59,651 nucleotides of DNA. Source: Flavobacteriaceae bacterium. Its GTDB lineage: Bacteria > Bacteroidota > Bacteroidia > Flavobacteriales > Flavobacteriaceae. A model generated the notes under the pieces. It had not been told where the DNA came from. It ran no database searches and worked only from the letters and a program-made list of their open reading frames with translations. Below are positions 43,388 through 52,207 of this stretch, in pieces; the stretch's first letter is position 1, and each line of letters starts with the position of its first letter. Made by a program: the position numbers and the translations under genes. Where the stretch lies: the NCBI GenBank assembly GCA_947451525.1, contig CANFZM010000016.1, positions 1 to 59,651 on the forward strand, given 5' to 3'.

Positions 43388-43548
43388 AGGAGCGAATGGT
43401 TTGGGCATTATCGGTATTGGCAATTCCTGCTTTCCGTTGCAATCTGGCATTGCGAGGAACGAAGCAATCTACATCAACAATCAATTATCGCTATGCCAGG
43501 ATTTCCACTTCAATCAGGGCTGATTAGGAAATGTGTTGCATTTTTGTA
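43388..43548 (+). repeat. Intergenic hairpin element, copy R1
   Basis: The sequence starts AGGAGCGAATGGTT, runs through GGCAATTCCTGCTTTCCG, has the arms CTGGCAT/ATGCCAG, and then GGATTTCCACTTCAATCAGG and ends in GCATTTTTGTAAA. Between the arms is TGCGAGGAACGAAGCAATC (43451-43469), a motif I associate with another dispersed repeat family in Bacteroidota. The ORF at 43313-43549 is this repeat and not a gene. Confidence 0.7.
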
Positions 43549-43615
43549 AACAAATAATAAACACATTGATAATTAACAATCAATTTCATATTTTTGAAGA
43601 TTCAATAGCCAAACT

Positions 43616-44302
43616 ATGCAATTTCTAAAGTTTTTTATATTCTTTTTAACCTTCCATTTTTTTGGTACCACCGATTTTGAAAAGGCTGAAAAACTGTACC
43701 AACAACAAAAATGGGATCAAGCCAAAGTGCTTTTTCAAGAGTGTTTAAAAGAAAATCCCAAAGATTTTAAATCCATAGAATATCTAGGCGACATTGCAGG
43801 CCATCAAAAAAATTGGGACGAAGCAATTAAATACTATAAAACCTTAAAAATTCAGTTTCCTAAAACGGCCACTTATTTTTATAAATATGGTGGTTCCCTC
43901 GGGATGAAAGCCAAAACGGTTAATAAATTCAAAGCATTAGGAATGATTTCAGATATTGAAAAATCCTTTCTAATGGCTGCCAAACTCGATCCAAAATACA
44001 TAGAATGCCGTTGGGCATTAGTAATGTTTTACATCCAAATACCTGGAATAGTTGGTGGTAGTGAAGCCAAAGCACAAAAATTTTCCAATGAATTAATGGC
44101 GCTTTCTAAAGTAGATGGCTACCTTTCTCAAGGGTATATAAACGAATATTTTGAACGCTATTCCAATGCTGAGCAGGATTATAGTAAAGCACATGAAATT
44201 GGCAACTCTAAAACCACCTTTCAAAAATTATATAATTTATATTTGAATAAAATTAAAGATTCCGTAAAGGCAAAAAAACTAAAAGAACAATTTGAAAAAT
44301 AA
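43616..44302 (+). CDS. Tetratricopeptide repeat protein
   Basis: This 228-residue protein has a hydrophobic N-terminus (MQFLKFFIFFLTFHFFG, probably a signal peptide) and then TPR-like helix pairs (AEKLYQQQKWDQAKVLFQECLKENPKDFKSIEYLGDIAGHQKNWDEAIKYYKTLKIQFPK). It is a scaffold for protein contacts in the cell envelope; partners are unknown. It is followed by mpl, with the third repeat pair starting at its stop codon. Confidence 0.75.
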   Translation: MQFLKFFIFFLTFHFFGTTDFEKAEKLYQQQKWDQAKVLFQECLKENPKDFKSIEYLGDIAGHQKNWDEAIKYYKTLKIQFPKTATYFYKYGGSLGMKAKTVNKFKALGMISDIEKSFLMAAKLDPKYIECRWALVMFYIQIPGIVGGSEAKAQKFSNELMALSKVDGYLSQGYINEYFERYSNAEQDYSKAHEIGNSKTTFQKLYNLYLNKIKDSVKAKKLKEQFEK

Positions 44303-44404
44303 GCCCCACCCAGCCTCCCTAAAGGGGAGGAGTAAAGGCTATAAAAAATAAAATATGAATACTATTGACAATACTATCATTCCCCCTTCGGGGGTTAGGG
44401 GGCT
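44302..44404. repeat. Inverted pair of GC-rich palindromes, pair 3
   Basis: The left copy (44302-44332, AGCCCCACCCAGCCTCCCTA...) begins at the last base of the TPR gene. The right copy (44381-44404, TCCCCCTTCGGGGGTTAGGG...) encodes PPSGVRGL at the start of Mpl. The two are in opposite orientation with AGCCCC outward, 103 bp overall. Confidence 0.8.
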
Positions 44405-45752
44405 TCACTTCATCGCTATTGGCGGAGCAGCCATGCACAATCTAGCACTTGCATTACACAACAAAGGATACCATGTAACGGGTAGTGACGACGCTATTTT
44501 TGAACCATCTAAATCCCGTTTAGAAAAGAAAGGATTAATGCCAGATGAACTTGGTTGGTTTCCTGAAAAAATCACCCAAGATATTGAAGCCGTAATTCTA
44601 GGAATGCACGCCAAAGAAGACAATCCCGAATTGCTTAAAGCGCAACAATTAGGTTTGAAAATATATTCGTATCCAGAGTTTCTATACGAACAATCTAAAA
44701 ATAAAACGCGTGTAGTTATTGGCGGTTCCCATGGGAAAACTACAATCACTTCAATGATTTTGCACGTGATGCATTACCATAACATCGAAGTAGATTATAT
44801 GGTTGGAGCACAATTAGAAGGTTTTGATACGATGGTGCATCTAACAGAAACTAATGATTTTATTGTTTTGGAAGGTGATGAATACCTTTCTTCTCCAATG
44901 GACAGACGACCAAAATTTCATTTATACCAACCAAATATTGCCTTACTTTCAGGAATTGCTTGGGATCATATTAATGTTTTTCCAACCTTTGAAAATTATG
45001 TAGAGCAATTCGAAATTTTCGCAAATCAAATTACCAAAGGTGGAATTCTAATTTATAATGAAGAAGATGATACCGTTAAAAAAGTAGCCGAAGAAACTAC
45101 CAATGCTATTCGTAAAATTCCGTATACTACGCCAAGTTATACCGTTGCTGACGGGACTACTTTATTAGACACTCCCGAAGGCCCAATGCCAATTGAAGTT
45201 TTTGGAGCACATAATTTGAACAATCTGGCTGGCGCCAAATGGATTTGCCAATGTATGGGTGTTGACGAAGCTGATTTTTATGAAGCTATTGCCAACTTTA
45301 AAGGAGCCAGTAAACGTTTAGAAAAAATTGCTGAAGGTAAAGGTAAAGTCGCTTATAAAGATTTTGCACATTCACCAAGTAAAGTTTCTGCAACTACCCA
45401 AGCCGTTAAAAATCAATATCCCGACAGAAAATTAATTGCCTGTTTGGAATTACATACCTACAGTAGTTTGAATGCCGAATTCCTTAAAGAATACCAAGGG
45501 GCTCTGGATGCTGCGGATGTTGCTGTAGTTTTCTATTCTCCCGATGCAGTTAAAATTAAACAATTGGAAGAAGTGACCTACGAACAAATTGCAAGTTCTT
45601 TTAAACGGGATGATTTAATAATTTATACTAATCCTGCTGATTTTAAGAATTTTTTATTCAACCAAAATTTCGATAATTCTGCCTTGTTACTTATGAGTTC
45701 TGGAAATTATGGTGGATTGAATTTTGATGAGGTAAAGGAGTTGATGAAATAG
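44355..45752 (+). CDS. mpl: UDP-N-acetylmuramate ligase, Mpl type
   Basis: The 465-residue Mur ligase has LHFIAIGGAAMHNLALALHNKGYHVTGSDD, the P-loop VVIGGSHGKTTITSM and EGDEYLSSP. Mpl reattaches the recovered tripeptide to UDP-MurNAc during peptidoglycan recycling, which fits with anmK elsewhere in this window. Its N-terminus MNTIDNTIIPPSGVRG is new: the family normally starts directly before LHFIAIGG, and a palindromic repeat has been read through to an upstream ATG. Confidence 0.88.
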   Translation: MNTIDNTIIPPSGVRGLHFIAIGGAAMHNLALALHNKGYHVTGSDDAIFEPSKSRLEKKGLMPDELGWFPEKITQDIEAVILGMHAKEDNPELLKAQQLGLKIYSYPEFLYEQSKNKTRVVIGGSHGKTTITSMILHVMHYHNIEVDYMVGAQLEGFDTMVHLTETNDFIVLEGDEYLSSPMDRRPKFHLYQPNIALLSGIAWDHINVFPTFENYVEQFEIFANQITKGGILIYNEEDDTVKKVAEETTNAIRKIPYTTPSYTVADGTTLLDTPEGPMPIEVFGAHNLNNLAGAKWICQCMGVDEADFYEAIANFKGASKRLEKIAEGKGKVAYKDFAHSPSKVSATTQAVKNQYPDRKLIACLELHTYSSLNAEFLKEYQGALDAADVAVVFYSPDAVKIKQLEEVTYEQIASSFKRDDLIIYTNPADFKNFLFNQNFDNSALLLMSSGNYGGLNFDEVKELMK

Positions 45753-45801
45753 TTTTTTGTTAAGATATTTAACTTTACTTCAAATTTAAAAATAGACTAA
45801 A

Positions 45802-46578
45802 ATGAAAAAAATAATTTCCTTATTAAATGTTTTTATACTGATAATATTATTATCTGCTTGTTCTAGTGATAATGTTCATAATATTGTTGTTGTAGATAGT
45901 AATCAACCAGTTTTAGTAAAAAAAATTATCACTAAAAACCAAAATGATAATTCAATAGTTAATGTTACCGAATTTGAGTATAATGGAAATAAGATTTCAA
46001 AAAGTGTGAGTCAAAACAATAAAATATTTTACACTTATTCAGGAGATTTAGTAACAAATATTAAAATTTATGATTTGAATAATACTTTAATGTTTGAATA
46101 TATATATTCTTATGAAAATAATAATCTAGTAGAATCAACTTTTAAAATGCTGTTGAATAATGTTTGTGAAAAAAGATTGTATTCTTATAATGCAAACCAA
46201 ACTGTTGATTTTACATACTATAAAGGAGATTTAATAACACAAAGCACATTATATAAAACAGGAATAATTACTATTCAAAATGAAGAAGTTATTTCTATGG
46301 ATGTCCAAGATCATTTAAACTCTATTAATAGTAACTCAACTTATACATTTGATAATCATAATAATCCGAATAAAAATGTTATTGGATTTAATAAGTTAAA
46401 AGTTGAACTTGATAGGGTAGGAGGAACATATCAAAATCCTATTTCAAATACAAACAATTATAATAATTCAATTGTAATGACAGATTATAGTTATGTATAT
46501 AATTCAAGTGGATTTCCGGTAACTTCAACTATAAATAATAATAATGGGATCAACCAGAAATTTGAATATTTTTATTAA
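45802..46578 (+). CDS. Lipoprotein of unknown function
   Basis: This 258-residue protein has a lipoprotein signal peptide (MKKIISLLNVFILIILLSACSSDN, Cys20). The mature part is Asn/Tyr-rich with repeated YxYxNNxL-type beta hairpins (FTYSGDLVTNIKIYDLNNTLMFEYIYSYENNNLVESTFKM), which resemble RHS/YD-like or DUF4595-type repeats. It is probably anchored in the outer membrane or its inner face. No partner is evident. Confidence 0.65.
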   Translation: MKKIISLLNVFILIILLSACSSDNVHNIVVVDSNQPVLVKKIITKNQNDNSIVNVTEFEYNGNKISKSVSQNNKIFYTYSGDLVTNIKIYDLNNTLMFEYIYSYENNNLVESTFKMLLNNVCEKRLYSYNANQTVDFTYYKGDLITQSTLYKTGIITIQNEEVISMDVQDHLNSINSNSTYTFDNHNNPNKNVIGFNKLKVELDRVGGTYQNPISNTNNYNNSIVMTDYSYVYNSSGFPVTSTINNNNGINQKFEYFY

Positions 46579-46726
46579 TTTCTTATAATTAATTTCAAGT
46601 TTTCTAATAAGATTTCTCTTACAGAAAGGAATGCTTTTATTTGAAAAAGTTAGTTTCTAGCCGTTTTGTTTTGAGGTTACTAGTGAATAATGTATTTTAG
46701 TATTACTAATTAAGACTAAAGTAATT

Positions 46727-47410
46727 ATGTACACACCAATTAACCAATGGGCGGAAGATGATCGGCCACGAGAAAAATTTCTACTAAAAGGAAAATCTGC
46801 TTTATCCGATTCCGAATTGCTTGCCATACTTATAGGTTCAGGTTCTCGAAACGAAAGTGCAGTGCAATTGTGCCAGCGTATTTTGGCTTCGACAAATAAT
46901 AATTTGAACCAATTAGGAAAAATATCCGTGCAACAGTTGATGGAGTTTAAAGGCATTGGAGAAGCCAAAGCCATTTCTATAGCAGCAGCCTTAGAATTAG
47001 GAAGACGCAGACGAAATGAAGATGTTGTAGAACTAGATAAAATCACTTCCAGCAAAGCAGTTTTTCAAATCATGCAACCCATAATAGGGGAGTTGCACCA
47101 CGAAGAATTTTGGGTTTTATATCTTAATAATTCCAATAAAGTCCTACATAAAGCGCAACTTTCTAAAGGCGGAATGACAGGAACTGTTGTAGATCCTAGA
47201 ATTGTTTTTAAAACTGCATTAGAATACAATGCAATTTCACTAATTTTGACCCATAACCATCCTTCGGGAAAATTGGAACCAAGTGACCAAGATAGAGAAC
47301 TAACTAGAAGACTAAAACTAGCCGGACAGCAGATGCATATACTGGTTTTAGATCATATTATCATTACCGAAACCGGTTTTTACAGTTTTAACGACGACGG
47401 AATATTTTAG
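46727..47410 (+). CDS. radC: RadC family protein
   Basis: The 227-residue protein has a helix-hairpin-helix part (LGKISVQQLMEFKGIGEAKAISIAAALELGRR) and a JAMM-like metallopeptidase domain with ILTHNHPSGKLEPSDQDRELTRRL. The name reflects an old E. coli allele; the role in DNA repair is unproven. It is directly upstream of the Xre-RES pair. Confidence 0.9.
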   Translation: MYTPINQWAEDDRPREKFLLKGKSALSDSELLAILIGSGSRNESAVQLCQRILASTNNNLNQLGKISVQQLMEFKGIGEAKAISIAAALELGRRRRNEDVVELDKITSSKAVFQIMQPIIGELHHEEFWVLYLNNSNKVLHKAQLSKGGMTGTVVDPRIVFKTALEYNAISLILTHNHPSGKLEPSDQDRELTRRLKLAGQQMHILVLDHIIITETGFYSFNDDGIF

Positions 47411-47416
47411 AAAAAC

Positions 47417-47462
47417 TTGTTTTATATTGACAAATGTCTTATTTTTGAAGTCAAATGTCTTA
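47417..47462 (+). promoter_or_regulatory. Promoter and operator-like direct repeat of the Xre-RES pair
   Basis: TTG at 47417-47419 and TATTTTTG at 47440-47447 (20-bp spacer) make a promoter. GACAAATGTCTTA (47429-47441) and GTCAAATGTCTTA (47450-47462) are direct repeats 21 bp apart, two helical turns, one on each side of the -7 box; the first contains the palindrome GACAAATGTC. The Xre antitoxin probably binds here and blocks its own promoter. Confidence 0.6.
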
Positions 47463-47465
47463 ATT

Positions 47466-47969
47466 ATGTTAAAATTAGTCGCAAACTCCGATATTCAATT
47501 AGATAATGCTGTTCGTACTTTTGTTTCTAAAGTAGGAAAAGAATCTAATTTGACCCTAGTAGATAATGAACTTACCTATAAAGATTTCTTGTCTAATAAA
47601 ATGCTAATAGTTCATTCGATAAGACAGGGAATTCCTTATTATTTGTATGAATTGATAAAAGAAAAAACCCCTTTTAAACAAGAAGATTGGGCTGATTTTC
47701 TTGGGGTTTCCGAAAGAACTTTGGTTCGAAATAAAGCAAAAGTAGATTATGTTTTTGAATCCATTCCATCGGAAAAAATTTTAGAATTAGCCGAAGTAAC
47801 TTCTTTAGGTAGAGATGTTTTTGATTCGGAAGAGCAGTTTTATTTATGGTTAAACACTCCTAATTTTGCACTAGGAAATTTAGTGCCCTTTGAATTATTG
47901 AAAGATTCCTATGGAAAAGAGATGGTAATGAATGAATTGCTTAAGATTGATTACGGCATTTTTATATAA
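47466..47969 (+). CDS. Xre/MbcA/ParS-type antitoxin
   Basis: From ATG 47466 the 167-residue protein has an N-terminal HTH-like part (LIKEKTPFKQEDWADFLGVSERTLVRNKAK) and the ParS/DUF2384 region (KILELAEVTSLGRDVFDSEEQFYLWLNTPNFALGNLVPFELLKDSYGKEMVMNELLKIDYG). It neutralises the RES toxin. The frame back to 47427 runs through the promoter and is rejected. Its stop overlaps the toxin's ATG by 1 base. Confidence 0.8.
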   Translation: MLKLVANSDIQLDNAVRTFVSKVGKESNLTLVDNELTYKDFLSNKMLIVHSIRQGIPYYLYELIKEKTPFKQEDWADFLGVSERTLVRNKAKVDYVFESIPSEKILELAEVTSLGRDVFDSEEQFYLWLNTPNFALGNLVPFELLKDSYGKEMVMNELLKIDYGIFI

Positions 47970-48436
47970 TGGAGGTTTTTAGATTACAAAATAAAAAATA
48001 TCCAGTAGTTTTATCTGGAAAGAGTGCCTCTTTAATTGGAGCACGCTGGAATTCTAAAGGAACGGAAGTTATTTATACCGCACAAAATAGAGCGTTAGCA
48101 ATGGCAGAAGTTGCGGTTCATTTAACTCTTGCTACATTGCCTTCTAATTTTTGTATGATAAAAGTTTTTATTCCAAATGATATTCCAATATTCACTTTAA
48201 ATCCAGATATTTTACATAAAGATTGGAATGTTTTTCCAGAGAATGTACAAACACAAAAGTTAGGTGATTCCTTAATTCGAGAAAATGAATTTGCTGTTAT
48301 ATGCGTGCCATCGGCAGTTGTAAAAGGCGAATTTAATTTTTTGATAAACCCTAATCATAAAGATTTTAAAAGAATAAAGATTATACAACAAGAAGATTTT
48401 CCATTCGATAAACGAATTTTTAGCAATGATAAATAA
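47969..48436 (+). CDS. RES domain toxin
   Basis: The 155-residue protein has the conserved residues of RES domains: MEVFRL, GARWNSKGTEVIYTAQNRALAMAEVAVH, GDSLIRENEFAVICVPSAVVKGEFNFLINPNHKDF (Arg, Glu and Ser of the name). RES toxins hydrolyse or phosphorylyse NAD+ and arrest growth. It overlaps the next gene by 11 bases. Confidence 0.88.
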   Translation: MEVFRLQNKKYPVVLSGKSASLIGARWNSKGTEVIYTAQNRALAMAEVAVHLTLATLPSNFCMIKVFIPNDIPIFTLNPDILHKDWNVFPENVQTQKLGDSLIRENEFAVICVPSAVVKGEFNFLINPNHKDFKRIKIIQQEDFPFDKRIFSNDK

Positions 48437-49115
48437 TACCATAACTGATATATTTTTTGATTTAGATCACACCCTTTGGGATTTTGAAAAAAATTCTGCT
48501 TTAGCATTTGAAAAAGTTTTAAAAAAGCACGAAATCCAAGTTGACTTAGATGTTTTCTTGGAACATTACGTGCCATTGAATTTGAAATATTGGGAATTGT
48601 ACCGTCACGAAAAAGTTACCCAAACCCAGTTGCGATATGGTAGATTAAAAGATACTTTTGATATTTTAAAATATGAAATATCCGATGAATTAATTGACTT
48701 GCTTTCAAAAGAATACATTCATTATTTGCCAGAATTCAACCATCTTTTTGATGGCACTATTGAAATTCTAGATTATCTAGATGCTAAGTATACTCTGCAT
48801 ATTATTACCAATGGTTTTCAAGAAGTGCAAGCTGGTAAGATGAAAAATTCGGGTATTGATAAGTATTTCAAAACAATTACCAATTCGGAAATGGCTGGAG
48901 TTAAAAAACCAAATCCAAAGATTTTTGAATATGCTTTACAAAAAGCAAATGCTCAAAAACAAAACAGCATTATGATTGGCGATTGCCTAGATGCCGATGT
49001 AAATGGTGCTTTGAATTTCGGTATGGACGCCATCCATTTTAATGAAAATAACAAAGAAGCACGGAGTCTTGTTAAACAAGTAACGCAATTAATCGAATTA
49101 AAAAATCACCTATAA
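48426..49115 (+). CDS. YjjG-type noncanonical pyrimidine nucleotidase (HAD)
   Basis: The 229-residue HAD protein has IFFDLDHTLWDFEKNS (DxD nucleophile), IITNGFQEVQAGKMKNSGI and MIGDCLDADVNGALNFGMDAI. YjjG-type enzymes remove phosphate from dUMP, dTMP and unusual nucleotides as house-cleaning. The overlap with the RES gene suggests read-through co-expression. Confidence 0.85.
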   Translation: MINNTITDIFFDLDHTLWDFEKNSALAFEKVLKKHEIQVDLDVFLEHYVPLNLKYWELYRHEKVTQTQLRYGRLKDTFDILKYEISDELIDLLSKEYIHYLPEFNHLFDGTIEILDYLDAKYTLHIITNGFQEVQAGKMKNSGIDKYFKTITNSEMAGVKKPNPKIFEYALQKANAQKQNSIMIGDCLDADVNGALNFGMDAIHFNENNKEARSLVKQVTQLIELKNHL

Positions 49116-49828
49116 TGAAAAAGTTTTTAGTATTATTTTTATTGGTTACCGCAGTTGGATTTGCTCAAAATTTGAATGGATATAAATATGCCATGGTACC
49201 TTCAAAATTCCTATTTTTAAAGGAGGAAAATATGTATAACTTGAATTTACTTACCAAAATGTACCTTCAAAAATATGGTTTTGAAACTTATTATAATAAC
49301 GAGACAGCACCTGATGAATTCGTGATTTCCAATTGCAATAAAATTTATATTGATGTTTTAGAAAACAACAACATGTTTACTACAAAGTTGAAAGTAGTGG
49401 TTAAAGATTGCAAAGGAACTGTTCTTGCAACTTCAGAAGAAGGTACGAGTGCGGAAAAAGAATATCAAGTTGCCTATAACTTGGCATTGCGTATGGCGTT
49501 TGATAATTTCGGAATATTAAAAACGCACAAGTTTCAACTAACTGATAAAATCGTAGAAACTCCAAAAATGGAGGTTGGTGAAATATCTTCAGAAGATTTG
49601 AATAGAAAACTTACGGTTGTGAAAACAGAAAATGGATTTGATTTATATAATATTGAAAATAAATTACTTTTATCTGCAAAAAATACTTCTGTAAGAAATG
49701 TTTTTATTGCAGTTGCAGGAATTGAAAGAGGTGTTTTGCAAAAAGGTAAAAACGATCTTTGGTACTTTGAATATTACAGAGAAGGAAGCAAAAAATTAAT
49801 TTCCGAAAATTTATTTTTTAATCTTTAG
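49115..49828 (+). CDS. Exported hypothetical protein
   Basis: The 237-residue protein has a signal peptide (MKKFLVLFLLVTAVGFAQ). The following domain (YKYAMVPSKFLFLKEENMYNLNLLTKMYLQKYGFETYYNNETAPDEF...DCKGTVLATSEEGTSAEKEYQVAYNLALRMAFDNF) resembles a flavobacterial periplasmic family that I know only as hypothetical. The overlap TAATG links it to YjjG. Confidence 0.65.
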   Translation: MKKFLVLFLLVTAVGFAQNLNGYKYAMVPSKFLFLKEENMYNLNLLTKMYLQKYGFETYYNNETAPDEFVISNCNKIYIDVLENNNMFTTKLKVVVKDCKGTVLATSEEGTSAEKEYQVAYNLALRMAFDNFGILKTHKFQLTDKIVETPKMEVGEISSEDLNRKLTVVKTENGFDLYNIENKLLLSAKNTSVRNVFIAVAGIERGVLQKGKNDLWYFEYYREGSKKLISENLFFNL

Positions 49829-49831
49829 TAC

Positions 49832-49887
49832 CCAAATTACTGACCACTGAACCAAAATTACTGACCACTGACCACTGATCACTTGAT
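49832..49887 (+). repeat. ACTGACCACTGA run
   Basis: ACTGACCACTGA is repeated with small variations three times, ending in CACTGATCACTTGATACT, just before the convergent rarA gene. Its relation to the TTCAGT runs at 39688 is plausible but weak. Confidence 0.4.
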
Positions 49888-49888
49888 A

Positions 49889-51166
49889 CTAATACCCGTA
49901 CTTATCCTTCCAACGATTTTTTAAAAATTCTCTCGTTCCATTTTCGCGAGAGTTAGTTCCGGGATTATATAAAACAGTATTCGAGATAGCCTCTGGTAAA
50001 TATTCCTGTTCACTAAAATTATTAGCATAATCGTGCGAATATTGGTACTCTTCACCATAACCCAATTCTTTCATTAATTTAGTTGGCGCATTTCGCAAAT
50101 GAATCGGAATAGGCAAATCCCCAGTTTGTTTTACCAAAGCCTGAGCCGCACCAATAGCCATATAACTCGCATTGCTTTTAGGAGAAGTTGCCAAATAAAC
50201 GGCACACTGACTCAAGATAATTCTACTTTCGGGATAGCCAATAGTCGAAACCGCTTGAAACGTATTGTTTGCCATAATGAATGCCGTTGGATTTGCATTT
50301 CCAATATCTTCACTGGACAAAATTAGCATTCGTCGGGCAATAAATTTCACATCTTCACCACCTTCAATCATTCGCGCCAACCAATAAACGGCTCCGTTAG
50401 GATCACTTCCACGGATGGATTTTATAAATGCCGAAACAATATCATAATGTTGTTCGCCAGTTTTGTCATACAAAACGGTGTTTTGTTGCACCAATTCTAA
50501 AACTTTGGCATTGGTAATGGTAATTTGACCTTCAGGGCTTGCGTTTACAACCAATTCAAAAATATTCAATAACTTTCTTCCATCGCCACCCGAAAGTCGC
50601 AACAGCGCCTCCGATTCTTTGATTTTGATTTTTTTAGAAGAAATGTACGTATCTTCTTTCATCGCTCTGTCCAAAAGCGACAATAAATCTTCTTTGGAAA
50701 ACGGATTCAAAACATAAACCTGACAACGCGAAAGTAAAGCCGGAATCACCTCAAAACTTGGATTTTCAGTCGTCGCTCCAATCAAAGTTACCCAACCTTT
50801 TTCAACTGCAGCCAATAAAGAATCTTGTTGTGATTTACTAAATCGATGGATCTCATCAATAAACAAAATCGGATTTTTAGCCGTAAACAATCCGCCACTT
50901 TGCTTGGCTTTTTCAATCACGTCGCGAATATCTTTCACCCCCGAATTGATGGCGCTCAATTCATAATACGGACGCTGGCTTTGCTTGGCAATAATCTGCG
51001 CCAAAGTAGTTTTTCCGGTTCCTGGCGAACCCCAAAAAATCATAGACGGAATAATACCTCGCGCAATTTGCTGCGTTAGCGAACCACTTGGCCCAACCAA
51101 ATGCAATTGACTGATATAATCTTCTAATCTCTGCGGACGAATGCGTTCTGCTAAAGGTGCTTCCAT
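49889..51166 (-). CDS. rarA: Replication-associated recombination protein A (RarA/MgsA)
   Basis: The 425-residue AAA+ ATPase has MEAPLAERIRPQRLEDYISQLHLVG, Walker A GSPGTGKTTLAQIIAKQ, Walker B ILFIDEIHRFSKSQQDSLL, sensor TLIGATTENPSFEV and the family's RIR...SSEDIGNANP. It acts at stalled replication forks and interacts with SSB. It is transcribed against the YjjG unit. Confidence 0.92.
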   Translation of the reverse strand: MEAPLAERIRPQRLEDYISQLHLVGPSGSLTQQIARGIIPSMIFWGSPGTGKTTLAQIIAKQSQRPYYELSAINSGVKDIRDVIEKAKQSGGLFTAKNPILFIDEIHRFSKSQQDSLLAAVEKGWVTLIGATTENPSFEVIPALLSRCQVYVLNPFSKEDLLSLLDRAMKEDTYISSKKIKIKESEALLRLSGGDGRKLLNIFELVVNASPEGQITITNAKVLELVQQNTVLYDKTGEQHYDIVSAFIKSIRGSDPNGAVYWLARMIEGGEDVKFIARRMLILSSEDIGNANPTAFIMANNTFQAVSTIGYPESRIILSQCAVYLATSPKSNASYMAIGAAQALVKQTGDLPIPIHLRNAPTKLMKELGYGEEYQYSHDYANNFSEQEYLPEAISNTVLYNPGTNSRENGTREFLKNRWKDKYGY

Positions 51167-51193
51167 GTGGTAAAATTACATATTATTTTATTT

Positions 51194-51328
51194 GGGAGCG
51201 AATGGTTCGGTCTTTTTTTGTTGTCATCGTTCCCGCTGCAGGAACTCGCTTTGGCATTTTTTTAGACAAAAAATGCCAAGAGCTCAAACAATTCCAGCAT
51301 CGGGGCTGCATGATTTTCCATTTTTGTA
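51194..51328 (+). repeat. Intergenic hairpin element, copy R2
   Basis: The sequence GGGAGCGAATGGTT, then TCGTTCCCGCTGCAGGAACTCG, a hairpin TTGGCATTTTTT/AAAAAATGCCAA, then CATCGGGGCTGC and a final ATTTTTGTACA. Flanks correspond to R1 and R3; the central stem is unrelated to theirs. It lies between rarA and the rhomboid gene. Confidence 0.7.
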
Positions 51329-51439
51329 CAGTTTCATTTTCAAAACAACAATTATCTTAAATTCATTTTATGACATAATTGCAGGCTAAATTCTTTGGTT
51401 GTATTTTTGATTAGAATTAAATCTAATATTTAAAATTTA

Positions 51440-52198
51440 ATGAACGAGCACGACCATTTTAAATTCTCTCCAGCAACGTGGATTATTCCAACGTTTCTAT
51501 TGGTTGTGGTTTGGTTTGTGTTTTACATAAACGATTCATTTAATTTACATTTAAACAATCACGGAATACTACCCAGAACTTTTTCTGGATTGCAAGGAGT
51601 TATTTTCAGTCCGTTTTTGCATGGCGATTTAAAGCATATTGCCAGTAATTCTTTGCCACTTCTTATATTAACTACAGCGCTAATTTATTTTTATCGCGAA
51701 GTTTCTCTCAAGGTTTTAGTTTACGGAATAGTCCTTTCGGGGATTATCACCTGGATAATTGGCCGTGAATCCTACCACATTGGTGCTAGTAGTTTGATTT
51801 ATGTTTTGGTTTCCTTTATTTTCTTCAAAGGAATGATAACCCAATACTATAGATTAATGGCATTGTCATTGGCAGTTGTGGTGTTGTATGGCGGAATGAT
51901 TTGGTATGTTTTTCCCGAAGTAGATAAAACCATTTCGTGGGAAGGGCATTTGGCGGGATTGTTAACCGGTTTTGTTTTTGCTGTAAGATTTAAAACTCCC
52001 GATTATGTAAAAGACATTCAATACCCATGGGAAAAACCCGACTTCAACCCTGAAGAAGATCCCTTTATGAAGCACTTTGACGAAAATGGAAATTTCATAA
52101 ATACTTCGGAGCCAGAAGAATTGGAGCCAGAAGAAGCTATTTCACCACCAATTCAATATGTGTATGTTTTTAAGGAAAATAAAAAAGGAAATAATTAG
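51440..52198 (+). CDS. Rhomboid family intramembrane serine protease
   Basis: The 252-residue membrane protein has six hydrophobic segments and the rhomboid signatures HGDLKHIASNSLPL (HxxN-like), the nucleophile loop HIGASSLIYVL (Ser117) and the base His170 in WEGHLAGLLTGF. Family members usually read GxSG; here Ser follows (GASS). It cleaves substrate helices inside the membrane. A soluble acidic tail (NPEEDPFMKHFDENG...) follows the last helix. The substrates are unknown. Confidence 0.85.
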   Translation: MNEHDHFKFSPATWIIPTFLLVVVWFVFYINDSFNLHLNNHGILPRTFSGLQGVIFSPFLHGDLKHIASNSLPLLILTTALIYFYREVSLKVLVYGIVLSGIITWIIGRESYHIGASSLIYVLVSFIFFKGMITQYYRLMALSLAVVVLYGGMIWYVFPEVDKTISWEGHLAGLLTGFVFAVRFKTPDYVKDIQYPWEKPDFNPEEDPFMKHFDENGNFINTSEPEELEPEEAISPPIQYVYVFKENKKGNN

Positions 52199-52207
52199 AT
52201 TTTTTAT

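Noticed and set aside
43313..43549. 78-residue ORF between the S46 peptidase and TPR genes
   Set aside because: It coincides with hairpin element R1 and the CCTAACAGG palindrome, and shows no protein-like composition.
51157..51389. Two overlapping ORFs before the rhomboid gene
   Set aside because: Both fall within hairpin element R2 and have no family resemblance.
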